The translations under genes were made by a program, and so were the position numbers. Source: Bermanella sp047621325 (GTDB lineage Bacteria; Pseudomonadota; Gammaproteobacteria; Pseudomonadales; Oceanobacteraceae). Taken from it: 64,000 bases of DNA. This document shows positions 9,130-17,781 of the stretch, one piece after another. How positions within the stretch are numbered: the first letter of the stretch is position 1; each line of letters begins with the position of its first letter. The stretch covers positions 41,087-105,086 of the forward strand of contig JBLHLT010000013.1 in the NCBI GenBank assembly GCA_047621325.1, read 5' to 3'. Under the pieces are notes generated by a model that worked only from the letters and a program-made list of their open reading frames with translations, did not search any database and was not told the origin of the DNA.

Positions 9130-9146
9130 AGCAAAACGCATGCCAT
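9130..9146 (-). promoter_or_regulatory. Sigma-54 promoter of glnA
   Basis: On the minus strand the site reads ATGGCATGCGTTTTGCT. GG and GC are 12 bases apart, with TGGCA and TTGCT matching the -24/-12 consensus. The predicted start is near 9119, giving a leader of about 85 bases. The two NtrC sites upstream reproduce the E. coli glnAp2 arrangement. Confidence 0.82.
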
Positions 9147-9209
9147 TCATTATTAGGGGCGAATATTAAGGGCTTTCAAGGCGCTTTGAATATCCACCCT
9201 GAACAACCT

Positions 9210-9226
9210 TGATTCATATTAGTGCG
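9210..9226 (-). promoter_or_regulatory. NtrC-binding site, promoter-proximal
   Basis: TGATTCATATTAGTGCG has a strong right half (TAGTGC) and a weak left half against TGCACYA-N3-TRGTGCA. It is centred ~99 bases upstream of the predicted glnA start. Its centre is 31 bases from the second site, three helical turns, so both would lie on one face of the DNA. Confidence 0.5.
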
Positions 9227-9240
9227 CTTGCTGTAATTCG

Positions 9241-9257
9241 CGCTCTAAATTGGTGCT
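9241..9257 (-). promoter_or_regulatory. NtrC-binding site, promoter-distal
   Basis: CGCTCTAAATTGGTGCT matches the NtrC consensus at 11 of 14 fixed positions, with a perfect TGGTGC arm. It is centred ~130 bases upstream of the predicted sigma-54 start of glnA. Confidence 0.68.
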
Positions 9258-9712
9258 AAAACGGCATTTGCCTATTTGTTCCAGCGGTACCACCCCGTAA
9301 GGCTTGCACATTATAGGTTCAACTCCCCGGTGAAGATAGCTTGTTTGTGCCTGCTGGTAGGACATTTACAGGTAATTTTTGTTATTGAGCGTTTTTTGCA
9401 CAAAAAAATACTTTTTTATCCGGGTTTTCATAGCTTGCATGGCATTAGATGGCTATAATCGCCGCCTAAATTTTTGAGGCAGTCTCCTTGCAGCGTGTTT
9501 TTGGGTTTCATTCGTGAGCCATAAAGATGCAGTGTCATTTGATGCGGGGTTATAAGGTTTTTTAACCTTTACAAAAATACATACCACTCACTCGAAAGAT
9601 TTGGTGTGAGGTTGTGACCAACCTTAAGTGTCGAATGCGCAACCCACTGCAGATTGCGCCATGCAGTTTTATTATTTGGGCATGTTAACAGCAAGGCCTG
9701 ACAGGACTATAT
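9258..9712. other. Upstream region of typA
   Basis: The glnA and typA genes diverge across 678 bases, the left part of which is the glnA control region. In this right-hand part a TATAAT at 9454-9459 is the best -10 candidate for typA, but no good -35 precedes it. It would leave a leader of ~250 bases. A-tract-rich sequence occupies 9400-9420. No RNA family was recognised in the long leader. Confidence 0.4.
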
Positions 9713-11536
9713 ATGATTGAAAATCTACGTAATATCGCCATCATCGCTCACGTTGACCATGGTAAAACAACATTGGTTGATAAGCTTCTTGAGCAGTCTG
9801 GCACGCTAGATCGTAAAGAGCTAGGCGGCGAGCGTGTAATGGACTCTAACGATCAAGAGAAAGAACGTGGTATTACCATTCTTGCGAAGAACACAGCTAT
9901 CAAATGGAATGAATACCGTTTCAACATCGTAGATACACCGGGACACGCCGACTTTGGTGGTGAAGTAGAACGTGTAATGTCGATGGTTGACTCTGTACTG
10001 CTTATCGTTGATGCGGTTGACGGCCCAATGCCTCAAACTCGTTTCGTAACACAAAAAGCATTCGCTCGTGGCTTGAAGCCAATTGTTGTAATCAACAAAA
10101 TTGACCGTCCAGGTGCACGCCCTGATTGGGTTATGGACGAAGTATTTGATCTTTTTGATCGTCTTGGCGCCACTGAAGAGCAACTAGATTTCCCTGTTAT
10201 TTACGCCTCAGCTATCAATGGTATTGCAGGTACTGACTTCGAAGATATGGCTGAAGACATGTCGCCACTTCTTCAAGCGATCGCAGACAATGTGCCTTGT
10301 CCTGATGTTGATCCTGAAGGCGATTTCCAAATGCAAATCTCGTCTTTAGATTACGATTCGTTTAAAGGTGTTGTAGGTATCGGTCGTATTACCCGTGGTA
10401 CGTTGAAAACCAATGCTCAAGTAACGGTTATTGATGCCAATGGTAAAACACGTAACGGTAAAGTGGCTGAAGTGAAAGGCTATCACGGTCTGCATCGTGT
10501 TGTTGTTGACTCTGCAACCGCTGGTGACATCGTATGTATTACTGGTGTTGACAAGCTAGGTATCTCTGACACCCTTTGTGTACCAAGTAACGTTGAAGCA
10601 TTGCCACCACTTTCTGTTGATGAGCCAACCGTAAGCATGACCTTCCAAGTAAACGATTCTCCGTTTGCTGGTAAAGAAGGTAAGTTCGTAACTAGTCGTA
10701 ATATTGCTGAGCGTCTAGAAAAAGAATTGATCCACAACGTGGCACTGCGTGTTGAACAAGGCGAAAGCCCTGAGAAATTCAAAGTATCAGGCCGTGGTGA
10801 GCTTCACCTTTCTGTATTGATCGAAACCATGCGTCGTGAAGGTTTTGAAATGGCGGTTGGTCGTCCTGAAGTAGTTCAGCGCGAAATCGACGGTAAAATC
10901 CAAGAGCCGTACGAGCAAGTTGTAATCGACGTTGAAGAACAGCACCAAGGTGCAGTTATGTCTGAGATGGGTGACCGTCGTGCTGACATGACCAACATGG
11001 TTCCAGATGGTAAAGGTCGCGTACGTTTAGAATTCATCATGCCTGCACGTGGTTTGATTGGTTTCCGTGGTGACTTCATGACCATGACATCTGGTTCTGG
11101 TATTTTGACCAACGTATTTGATCACTACGGTGAAGTGAAAGCGGGCCCAGTTGCCGCTCGTCACAACGGCGTATTAGTATCAATGGTTACTGGTAAAGTA
11201 TTGGGTTACGCTCTATTCACTTTGCAGGATCGTGGTCGTTTATTTGTGGTTCCTGCGCAAGAAGTTTACGAAGGTCAAATCGTTGGTTTGCATTCTCGTG
11301 ATAACGACTTGGTAGTTAACCCTACTAAAGCGAAGCAGCTAACCAACGTTCGTGCATCTGGTACAGATGAAGCGATCAACTTGGTACCGTCTGTTAAGCA
11401 CACCCTAGAGCAAGCACTAGAATTCATCGAAGATGATGAGCTAGTTGAAGTAACGCCGCTAAGCATTCGTCTTCGTAAGAAACACCTTACTGAAAACGAT
11501 CGTAAGCGTGCAAACAGCGCTAAGAAAAACAAATAA
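9713..11536 (+). CDS. typA: Ribosome-associated GTPase TypA/BipA
   Basis: This translational GTPase binds the ribosome and acts in 50S assembly and in growth under stress or cold. G1 is 'AHVDHGKTT' at residues ~13-21, G2 'RGITI', G3 'DTPGHADF' and G4 'NKIDRP'. They are followed by the EF-G-like domain II, domains III and V, and the BipA-specific C-terminal domain with a basic end ('RLRKKHLTENDRKR'). The length of 607 is standard. The ATG follows AGGACTATAT. It is followed by a strong terminator at 11564-11595. Codon use is biased in the way of highly expressed genes. Confidence 0.98.
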   Translation: MIENLRNIAIIAHVDHGKTTLVDKLLEQSGTLDRKELGGERVMDSNDQEKERGITILAKNTAIKWNEYRFNIVDTPGHADFGGEVERVMSMVDSVLLIVDAVDGPMPQTRFVTQKAFARGLKPIVVINKIDRPGARPDWVMDEVFDLFDRLGATEEQLDFPVIYASAINGIAGTDFEDMAEDMSPLLQAIADNVPCPDVDPEGDFQMQISSLDYDSFKGVVGIGRITRGTLKTNAQVTVIDANGKTRNGKVAEVKGYHGLHRVVVDSATAGDIVCITGVDKLGISDTLCVPSNVEALPPLSVDEPTVSMTFQVNDSPFAGKEGKFVTSRNIAERLEKELIHNVALRVEQGESPEKFKVSGRGELHLSVLIETMRREGFEMAVGRPEVVQREIDGKIQEPYEQVVIDVEEQHQGAVMSEMGDRRADMTNMVPDGKGRVRLEFIMPARGLIGFRGDFMTMTSGSGILTNVFDHYGEVKAGPVAARHNGVLVSMVTGKVLGYALFTLQDRGRLFVVPAQEVYEGQIVGLHSRDNDLVVNPTKAKQLTNVRASGTDEAINLVPSVKHTLEQALEFIEDDELVEVTPLSIRLRKKHLTENDRKRANSAKKNK

Positions 11537-11563
11537 TTTATCACTAATATAAATTAAGCGTTT

Positions 11564-11595
11564 AAAAAAGCGATGAAGCAATTCATCGCTTTTTT
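11564..11595 (+). terminator. Rho-independent terminator of typA
   Basis: AAAAAAGCGATGAA (11564-11577) pairs with TTCATCGCTTTTTT (11582-11595) around a 4-base loop. The A and T tracts on both sides would let it work in both directions. Confidence 0.92.
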
Positions 11596-11684
11596 TGTGC
11601 CTGACGTTCACTGGTTAGCCTATTTAAATTAATACTTAAGGGCGGTGTATAATGAGTTGGAATGTAACGCGGGTGAGGGATATA

Positions 11685-11716
11685 AAAAAGGCGATGAATT
11701 TCTTCATCGCCTTTTT
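11685..11716. terminator. Second hairpin terminator, bidirectional
   Basis: AAAAAGGCGATGAA (11685-11698) pairs with TTCATCGCCTTTTT (11703-11716). It lies 19 bases beyond the imelysin stop and would terminate that gene on the minus strand. Its stem core is nearly the same as that of the typA terminator ~120 bases away. A TATAAT at 11648-11653 faces it on the + strand. Confidence 0.85.
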
Positions 11717-11735
11717 GTTTTTAGAGTGCAAATAA

Positions 11736-13058
11736 TCAGCTAGTGGAGACAGGCAGTGCGCGGATAGGTAAGCGCAAGATTTCGGCGCCTTTATAAAGTT
11801 GCTCTAATAGCTGTAGAACCTTCTCTTGAATGGGGGCGAGTAAAGTTTGACGTTTTGCTAGGGGTTGTGACGCAATATCGTTTGGTAATTTGCTAATGCC
11901 TAGGAGTAAGCGTTTAAATAGCGCCGTGCTTTTATCTGCGGTTTCGGCATCTTGTAATTTAATTTCATCTAATAAACCGCCCTCCATATTAAATAAGCTT
12001 TCAATCCCCAATACTAAATCATGCATGTTGTTTACATCTTGGCTTGAAAATGGACTGCGAAGATCATCCACTTGTTTTTGGTTCATGAGGATGGTGACGT
12101 GTTTCTCTAATAGGGTTTCTTGAATGGCATCAAGTAATGCTTGATAAATTAAGGTGAGATTGACGGTTTGTTGTTCGGGTTGTGTTTGACGCCATTGCTT
12201 TGCGTAATAGCCATGGGCCGGTTCCCAGCGATCAGAAAGCTTTTGTAAATTAATGACAATCATACCGCTGAGTAAGCGTAAATAATCTCGGCGGCGATTG
12301 TGATTTTGAGGGCTGTTTATTTCTAGATGAACATGTTCGTGAATTTCTGTATTGGCCGATTCGCTATGGCTCACTTCGCTGTTTAGTTCATCCGCTTCAC
12401 CTTCCTTGATGGCGGTATCGGCGCTGACCACTTCTATGCTGTTTTCTTGTGGAATAAAATCTTTTGCGCTGCGTTTGCCATCTGCGCCAAAGAGTAAAAA
12501 TTCCATAGGGTGAAAACCAATGCTGGCAAAGCGCATATCTGAAAATCCATGTTGAGCGCTGATGTCCGCTTCGTTCATCTTCAGTGTTAAATCATTGATG
12601 ATGCCGCTTAGTGGATACATGGGTAGGTAATCAATGTAGCCCGGCTCAATGGGCCAGCTGTCTATGCGTTCTTGAATACGGGCATAGGTATCTTGTTGTT
12701 CACGAAATTGAGGTTTTTCAAAGCGAGGTACTTGGGAAAAAAAGCTCACCTTGACGTAGGCACTGTAGGTTTTAATCCAAGCTGCTTGCGCTTCTTCGAG
12801 TGAGCCGGGATTCGGGTGATGCAAAAAAGAGGTGATGATGGCGTCTAATTCTTGAGCTTGACCCAAGGCATCGGACATTTGCGTGTAAACATAGAGGTTC
12901 GCAGCACTCAGTAAGGATTCTGCATTGACATCAATTTGCTCAGGCGCGTTATCAATGGGTTTAGGCTGTTCAAATAACTGATCGCATCCTACTAAGCTCA
13001 CTAAACAGGTGAGCCATACCGTAAAACGAAAAGAGTTTAATGTGAATTTCGACTTCAA
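11736..13058 (-). CDS. Imelysin family (peptidase M75) lipoprotein
   Basis: A lipoprotein signal ends in lipobox 'LVGC' with Cys25 as the modified residue. The imelysin-type helical domain carries the family's GxHxxE motif as 'GFHPMEFLLFG' around residue 180. Imelysin-like proteins are iron-regulated periplasmic or outer-membrane proteins linked to metal uptake; protease activity is doubtful. A His-rich, acidic insert ('HEHVHLEINSPQNHN') near residue 240 could bind metal. The gene overlaps the upstream HAD gene by 4 bases, so the two are translationally coupled. Confidence 0.82.
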   Translation of the reverse strand: MKSKFTLNSFRFTVWLTCLVSLVGCDQLFEQPKPIDNAPEQIDVNAESLLSAANLYVYTQMSDALGQAQELDAIITSFLHHPNPGSLEEAQAAWIKTYSAYVKVSFFSQVPRFEKPQFREQQDTYARIQERIDSWPIEPGYIDYLPMYPLSGIINDLTLKMNEADISAQHGFSDMRFASIGFHPMEFLLFGADGKRSAKDFIPQENSIEVVSADTAIKEGEADELNSEVSHSESANTEIHEHVHLEINSPQNHNRRRDYLRLLSGMIVINLQKLSDRWEPAHGYYAKQWRQTQPEQQTVNLTLIYQALLDAIQETLLEKHVTILMNQKQVDDLRSPFSSQDVNNMHDLVLGIESLFNMEGGLLDEIKLQDAETADKSTALFKRLLLGISKLPNDIASQPLAKRQTLLAPIQEKVLQLLEQLYKGAEILRLPIRALPVSTS

Positions 13059-13744
13059 GCGTCATCCCTTAAACTAATAATGGGCCAGTTGTTTTGCTGC
13101 GCAAAGGTGCTCAGTGTTTCGTCTGCGTCAACAGCCACAGGAAACGTCACTTGCTTGAGCAATGGCAGGTCATTGTGTGAGTCACTGTAAAAGTAACTAC
13201 CTTCTAATGATAACGTGCTTTGCTCTAACCATGTTGCCAAGCGTTTCACTTTTCCTTCTTGAAAGCTAGGAATGCCCGAGATTTTACCCGTATATTGGCC
13301 ATTTATGACTTCAGGATTGGTGGCAATGATGTCATCAACGCCCAGTATTTTGGCAATTGGCTCGGTCACGAACAGATTTGTCGCGGTGATTATGAGCAAA
13401 TAATCCCCTGCATCACGATGCTGTTGTAATAGATCGCGGGATTTGTGCGTGATGATAGGCAGAATTTTTTCTTCTACAAATTGCTCGCGTAGCTGGAATA
13501 GGCGCTCTGTGGGAAAGAGCGTGAGTGCTTGTAAGGAGAATTCAAGGTATTCAAGAATATCTAGCTGACCCAGTTGGTACTGCTCTAGGTAGTAATCGTT
13601 TTTTTCTTTAAATAACTGAGCATCCACAAGACCTTGCTCAACTAAAAACTGTCCCCAGCCGTGATCACTATCGCCAGAAATCAACGTGTTATCTAAGTCA
13701 AATATTGCCAGTGCCACAGGTATCCCCAGCGAAGAAATTTGCAT
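13055..13744 (-). CDS. HAD-IB family phosphatase (SerB-like)
   Basis: This 229-residue cytosolic hydrolase has HAD motif I 'FDLDNTLISGDSD' at residues ~15-27, motif II 'LLIITATN', a conserved Lys, and motif III 'YFYSDSHNDLPLL' with the second Asp pair. It belongs to the HAD-IB group (phosphoserine-phosphatase-like, often annotated CicA or YfbT-like). The substrate cannot be told from sequence. The cap is the small helical type ('EKNDYYLEQYQLGQLDILEYLEF'). It is the first gene of a two-gene unit with the imelysin gene (ATGA-type overlap). Confidence 0.88.
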   Translation of the reverse strand: MQISSLGIPVALAIFDLDNTLISGDSDHGWGQFLVEQGLVDAQLFKEKNDYYLEQYQLGQLDILEYLEFSLQALTLFPTERLFQLREQFVEEKILPIITHKSRDLLQQHRDAGDYLLIITATNLFVTEPIAKILGVDDIIATNPEVINGQYTGKISGIPSFQEGKVKRLATWLEQSTLSLEGSYFYSDSHNDLPLLKQVTFPVAVDADETLSTFAQQNNWPIISLRDDA

Positions 13745-13899
13745 GCATTTTAGCTTGTGAGGCGTACAGTGTCTTTAATATTGTGGAAACAGATCATAGA
13801 AATCCTATTTATATTAAAAAGGAATAAAAAAACACTGGTTTCCAATGGCAATGTTTTAATAGTATGGTGGGAATATCAATTTAAAATTTGGATAAAACC

Positions 13900-14394
13900 G
13901 TGATCGATGCTGAAGGCTACCGCCCTAATGTCGGCATCATACTGGTGAATAAACAAGCCCAAGTGTTATGGGCTAGGCGAATTGGGCAAGATGCGTGGCA
14001 GTTTCCCCAAGGCGGCATAAAGGCACAAGAGAGTGCTGAAGCTGCATTGTTTAGGGAGTTACGGGAAGAAGTGGGCCTATTGCCTCAAGATGTTGAAATT
14101 CTTGGGTGCACTAAAGGCTGGCTAAGATACCGTTTACCAAAACGCATGGTGCGCCATAACAGCAAACCAGTATGTGTTGGCCAAAAACAAAAATGGTTTT
14201 TGTTGAAACTTGTAAGCAATGATAGCCGCATTAGCTTTGACTATGCTGATAAAGCGGAGTTTGATGGTTGGCGTTGGGTGAGCTATTGGTACCCATTGGG
14301 CCAAGTCGTGCCATTTAAACGAGACGTATACCGCCGCGCTATGCGCGAATTAGCACCTAAACTGTTCGAACTTCAGGCGAAACAAACATGCTAA
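13900..14394 (+). CDS. rppH: RNA pyrophosphohydrolase RppH
   Basis: It removes pyrophosphate from the 5' end of triphosphorylated mRNA and so starts decay. The Nudix box is 'GGIKAQESAEAALFRELREEVGL', with the catalytic glutamates in REL-REE. The protein begins 'MIDAEGYRPNVGII', as family members do. That favours the GTG at 13900, preceded by GGAT, over the TTG at 13888. The basic C-terminal half ('PKRMVRHNSK') fits RNA binding. Its end overlaps the ptsP start by 7 bases, so the pair is coupled, as in many gammaproteobacteria. Confidence 0.95.
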   Translation: MIDAEGYRPNVGIILVNKQAQVLWARRIGQDAWQFPQGGIKAQESAEAALFRELREEVGLLPQDVEILGCTKGWLRYRLPKRMVRHNSKPVCVGQKQKWFLLKLVSNDSRISFDYADKAEFDGWRWVSYWYPLGQVVPFKRDVYRRAMRELAPKLFELQAKQTC

Positions 14395-16676
14395 ATGTGC
14401 TGCGCCAAATCGTACAAGAGGTGAACAACGCAGGCGACTTAGACGCGGCGTTGGGTATTCTTGTGGATCGCGTTCAGCAGGCGATGAATACCGAAGTCTG
14501 TTCGGTTTTTGTCTATAACGTTGATACTAAGCGTTATGTCTTACGGGCAACTAAAGGCTTAAATTCCTGCGCGGTCGGTAAGGTAAGTCTCAGTCATAAC
14601 GAAGGTTTGGTCGGTTTTGTTGCTGCTCGTGAAGAGCCTATTAATCTCGATGATGCCTCGAAACACCCCAAATATCATTTCTTGTCTGGCACAGGTGAAG
14701 AAAAGTTTAATAGCTTTTTAGGTGTGCCGATCATTAATCAAAAACGCATTCTTGGCGTCCTGGTGGTACAGCAATCTGCGCGCCGTAAATTTGATGAAAG
14801 CGAAGAAGCGTTTATGGTCACCATGTCAGCGCAGCTGGCGGGTGTGCTGGCCCATGCCGAGGCCACGGGTAATGTGCTAGAGCGCCCAGACGAATTTCAA
14901 AAGAAAAAAGTAAAACATGCGGTGGTCATAAAAGGCGCACCCGCTGCCCCTGGTATTGCAATTGGTACGGTGGTGGTTTTATCCCCCACCGCTGATTTGT
15001 ACGATGTACCGGATCGTAATGCCCAAAATGTTGATGAAGAGATATTGCGTTTTCAACATGCCATTGAAGGCGCGCGCTTGCAAATTAAACAAGTGGGTGA
15101 GGCGCTAAAAGATTTACGCCCAGAAGAACAAGCTCTGTTTGATGTTTATATTCGTATGCTTGATGACGACGCGTTGTGTAGCGAAGTGATACGGCGTATT
15201 AAAGATAACAATCAGTGGGCACAAGGCGCATTGCGCGATGTGATCTTTGAATATGTGGCCCATTTTGATCGCATGGACGATGCCTATTTACGCGAACGTG
15301 CGACGGATATTAAAGATCTAGGTGCGAGGGTTTTAGCTCAGTTACAAGACACCATCGAGCTGGTTTCAGATTTAGATTTTCCAGATAAAACCATTTTAGT
15401 CAGCGAAGAGTTAACGCCTTCTATGCTGGGTGAAATACCCGAGAACAAATTAGTCGGTCTTGTTAGTGCAAAGGGATCGGCTAACTCTCATGTTGCCATC
15501 TTGGCGCGAGCAATGGGTATTCCAACCATTATGGGGGCGGTGGATTTGCCTGTTAAGCAAATGGATGGCGTTAAGCTGGTCGTAGATGGTTACAGGGGGT
15601 ATATCTATACCCATCCATCTGCACAAATGCTGGAGCAGTTTCAAGCCATTGTTCGTGAAGAAAAGGCTTTGGTGAAAGGCCTTGAAGCTATAAAGGATTT
15701 ACCTGCCCAGACCAGAGATGGTCATCGTTTAAAGCTGCTGGTGAACACCGGGTTGATTACTGATGCGTATCGTTCTTTAGATAAAGGGGCTGAAGGCGTT
15801 GGTTTATACCGCACAGAAGTGCCGTTTATGATGCGAGACCGTTTTCCATCTGAGACTGAGCAAGCGCAAATTTATCGTTCACAACTTGAAGCCTTTGCAC
15901 CACAGCCAGTGACGATGCGCACATTAGATATTGGCGGGGACAAAGCGTTATCTTATTTTCCGATTGAAGAAGATAACCCGTTTTTAGGCTGGCGCGGTAT
16001 TCGGGTGACCCTTGATCACCCTGAAATTTTCTTGCTGCAAGTGCGTGCGATGCTCAAGGCCAGCGAAGGCCTTAATAATTTAAAAATCATGTTGCCAATG
16101 ATCACTAGTATAAGTGAGGTTGAAGAAGCGCTGCATTATATTTACCGTGCGTTTCAAGAAGTGCTAGAAGAAGGCATAGATGTGGAGATGCCAGAAGTGG
16201 GTGTCATGATTGAAGTGCCTGCTGCGGTTTATCAGGCGAAACAATTAGCCAGTATGGTGGATTTTATATCGGTGGGCTCGAATGATTTAACCCAATATCT
16301 ATTGGCCGTCGATCGGAATAATCCACGAGTAGCGGGTTTGTACGATAGCTTTCACCCGTCGGTTTTGGCGGCGTTACAGTTCATTGTGGATGCTGGTAAA
16401 AGTGAAAACTGCCCAGTGAGCGTGTGTGGTGAACTAGCAGGTAACCCAGCGGGTGCGCTGTTATTGATGGCAATGGGTTACGATATGCTATCTATGAACG
16501 CCACTAATGTTCCGCGAGTTAAGTCGGTGATTCGTAATTCGGATATGTCGTATGCGAAGCAACTGCTTGCCGATGTCATGAAGTTAGACAGTGGCCATGT
16601 GATTGGCAGTACTCTAGAGCTGGCGTTAAGCAAGATGGGGCATGGCCGGACGTTCGCGCCGGTTAATTCAAAATAA
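14388..16676 (+). CDS. ptsP: Phosphoenolpyruvate-protein phosphotransferase of the nitrogen PTS (EI-Ntr)
   Basis: This is the first enzyme of the regulatory nitrogen PTS, passing phosphate from PEP to NPr. A GAF domain at residues ~15-155 senses nitrogen state (glutamine and 2-oxoglutarate in known members). The EI region carries active His368 in 'GSANSHVAILAR', the PEP-binding 'GLYRTEVPFM' and the C-terminal motif 'DFISVGSNDLTQY'. The size of 762 matches PtsP. It complements the NtrBC/GlnA block ~7 kb away. The ATG at 14388 lies inside the end of rppH. Confidence 0.96.
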   Translation: MLNVLRQIVQEVNNAGDLDAALGILVDRVQQAMNTEVCSVFVYNVDTKRYVLRATKGLNSCAVGKVSLSHNEGLVGFVAAREEPINLDDASKHPKYHFLSGTGEEKFNSFLGVPIINQKRILGVLVVQQSARRKFDESEEAFMVTMSAQLAGVLAHAEATGNVLERPDEFQKKKVKHAVVIKGAPAAPGIAIGTVVVLSPTADLYDVPDRNAQNVDEEILRFQHAIEGARLQIKQVGEALKDLRPEEQALFDVYIRMLDDDALCSEVIRRIKDNNQWAQGALRDVIFEYVAHFDRMDDAYLRERATDIKDLGARVLAQLQDTIELVSDLDFPDKTILVSEELTPSMLGEIPENKLVGLVSAKGSANSHVAILARAMGIPTIMGAVDLPVKQMDGVKLVVDGYRGYIYTHPSAQMLEQFQAIVREEKALVKGLEAIKDLPAQTRDGHRLKLLVNTGLITDAYRSLDKGAEGVGLYRTEVPFMMRDRFPSETEQAQIYRSQLEAFAPQPVTMRTLDIGGDKALSYFPIEEDNPFLGWRGIRVTLDHPEIFLLQVRAMLKASEGLNNLKIMLPMITSISEVEEALHYIYRAFQEVLEEGIDVEMPEVGVMIEVPAAVYQAKQLASMVDFISVGSNDLTQYLLAVDRNNPRVAGLYDSFHPSVLAALQFIVDAGKSENCPVSVCGELAGNPAGALLLMAMGYDMLSMNATNVPRVKSVIRNSDMSYAKQLLADVMKLDSGHVIGSTLELALSKMGHGRTFAPVNSK

Positions 16677-16685
16677 GTGTAGGGC

Positions 16686-16985
16686 TTAAGCTTTAATGCT
16701 TAAATTTACGCCTTTATATTGACCTTCTAACATGATTTCAAACCGCCTTTGAGTGGGTTCGCCTCGTTTACCGATACGGCGATTTTCTTGGTTTACGTTA
16801 GGTTTATGTAACTTGGTCGTTGTCATTAGCTGGTCATAGGCATGACAAATATCAATGAAGCGTTGGCGTTGATTGGGGTTTTTGTCAGGGTGATAGATAG
16901 TGGCCAGCCGGCGAAAGGCTGTCTTAATACTTTGTTGGTCGGCCTCACTGGTGAGACCTAAAATGGCAAGGTAGTTTTGGCGCAC
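16686..16985 (-). CDS. Small J-domain (DnaJ-like) protein
   Basis: The protein has 99 residues, and nearly the first 60 form a J domain: 'NYLAILGL', a helix II with basic residues, the essential HPD in 'IYHPDKNPNQRQRF', and helix III. Such short proteins stimulate DnaK-type chaperones at a specific place, but the partner is unknown. The remainder is basic with no zinc-finger or client-binding domain. The start is GTG at 16985 ('MRQNYLAI') with no clear ribosome site. It ends 10 bases from the convergent ptsP stop. Confidence 0.8.
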   Translation of the reverse strand: MRQNYLAILGLTSEADQQSIKTAFRRLATIYHPDKNPNQRQRFIDICHAYDQLMTTTKLHKPNVNQENRRIGKRGEPTQRRFEIMLEGQYKGVNLSIKA

Positions 16986-17079
16986 TGTTTTTATAGTTAT
17001 GGCAAAAAAACGTGATTCTACCGAAAAACAGCTTTTAGTGAAGAAAAACCTTTTAATTCAGATGCTTATAGATTGTACG

Positions 17080-17631
17080 TTAGCGAACCCAGTGACGTTG
17101 ACGGCCGGTATCTAAGTGTATAAAACCGCTTCGACGATAATACCCAACACCGCCATCGCTGACGGCGAGCGTCGCTTTGTGTAAGTACGAATTACTTATG
17201 CCAGGGATACGAAAATCTAATGCGCGCCCTTGCATGTGGAAACTGTGCTTGGCTACGCCTTCGTTATTGCTGCGCAGTTTGTCGTTGGTCTCTGGGCTGC
17301 GATAGCCTGATACCAAGTAAATTTCCGTTTTAACCTCTAAGGTTTGCTGAACGCGGTGTAGCTCATCAAGTAGGGTTAAGTCCATGGCGGCAACTTGATT
17401 GGCTCGATGGTCACGCATTAAAAAATAAATTTCAGCCAAGCCATCGACTAAGTATTCGCCTTTTTCCCAATACGTCGCACTGACTTTTTCACCTGTGTGT
17501 AGGTTTTTTAATGTTAACGAACGAGATTCGTCATTGGGTAGAATAAGGTTTGAGTTTGCCGCAAACAGGGGCGCGCTGCTCATGCCCAGAAAGATAAGAC
17601 CGGTTTGCTTTAAGAAATGGCGGCGATTCAC
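17080..17631 (-). CDS. DUF882/M15-type murein endopeptidase, MepK-like, Tat-exported
   Basis: A twin-arginine signal ('NRRHFLKQTGLIFLG') is followed by the DUF882 (YcbK) domain. The LAS-peptidase zinc motifs are present: 'SGYRSPETN', 'KHSFHMQGRALDF' (His and Asp ligands) and a final 'GFIHLDTG' His. E. coli MepK cuts 3-3 cross-links in peptidoglycan, the bonds made by L,D-transpeptidases. The neighbour is exactly such an enzyme (LdtD-like), the same pairing as ycbB-ycbK of E. coli. The length of 183 is normal. Confidence 0.9.
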   Translation of the reverse strand: MNRRHFLKQTGLIFLGMSSAPLFAANSNLILPNDESRSLTLKNLHTGEKVSATYWEKGEYLVDGLAEIYFLMRDHRANQVAAMDLTLLDELHRVQQTLEVKTEIYLVSGYRSPETNDKLRSNNEGVAKHSFHMQGRALDFRIPGISNSYLHKATLAVSDGGVGYYRRSGFIHLDTGRQRHWVR

Positions 17632-17781
17632 GGTGAATTCCCTGATGATTTTTATTATGTACTAAAAACGGGCAGGGATTGTGCCACCAATGCTCGGTTA
17701 TAAGCAAAGCGGCTATCTATTACGTTTTATAAATCTCAAAGGAATTAACGCTGAAGGGCTGTGCGGATTAGCGGTCTGGGA

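Noticed and set aside
9821..10183. 120-codon minus-strand open frame inside typA
   Set aside because: It is antisense to a strongly biased core gene, and its translation has no domain or sensible composition.
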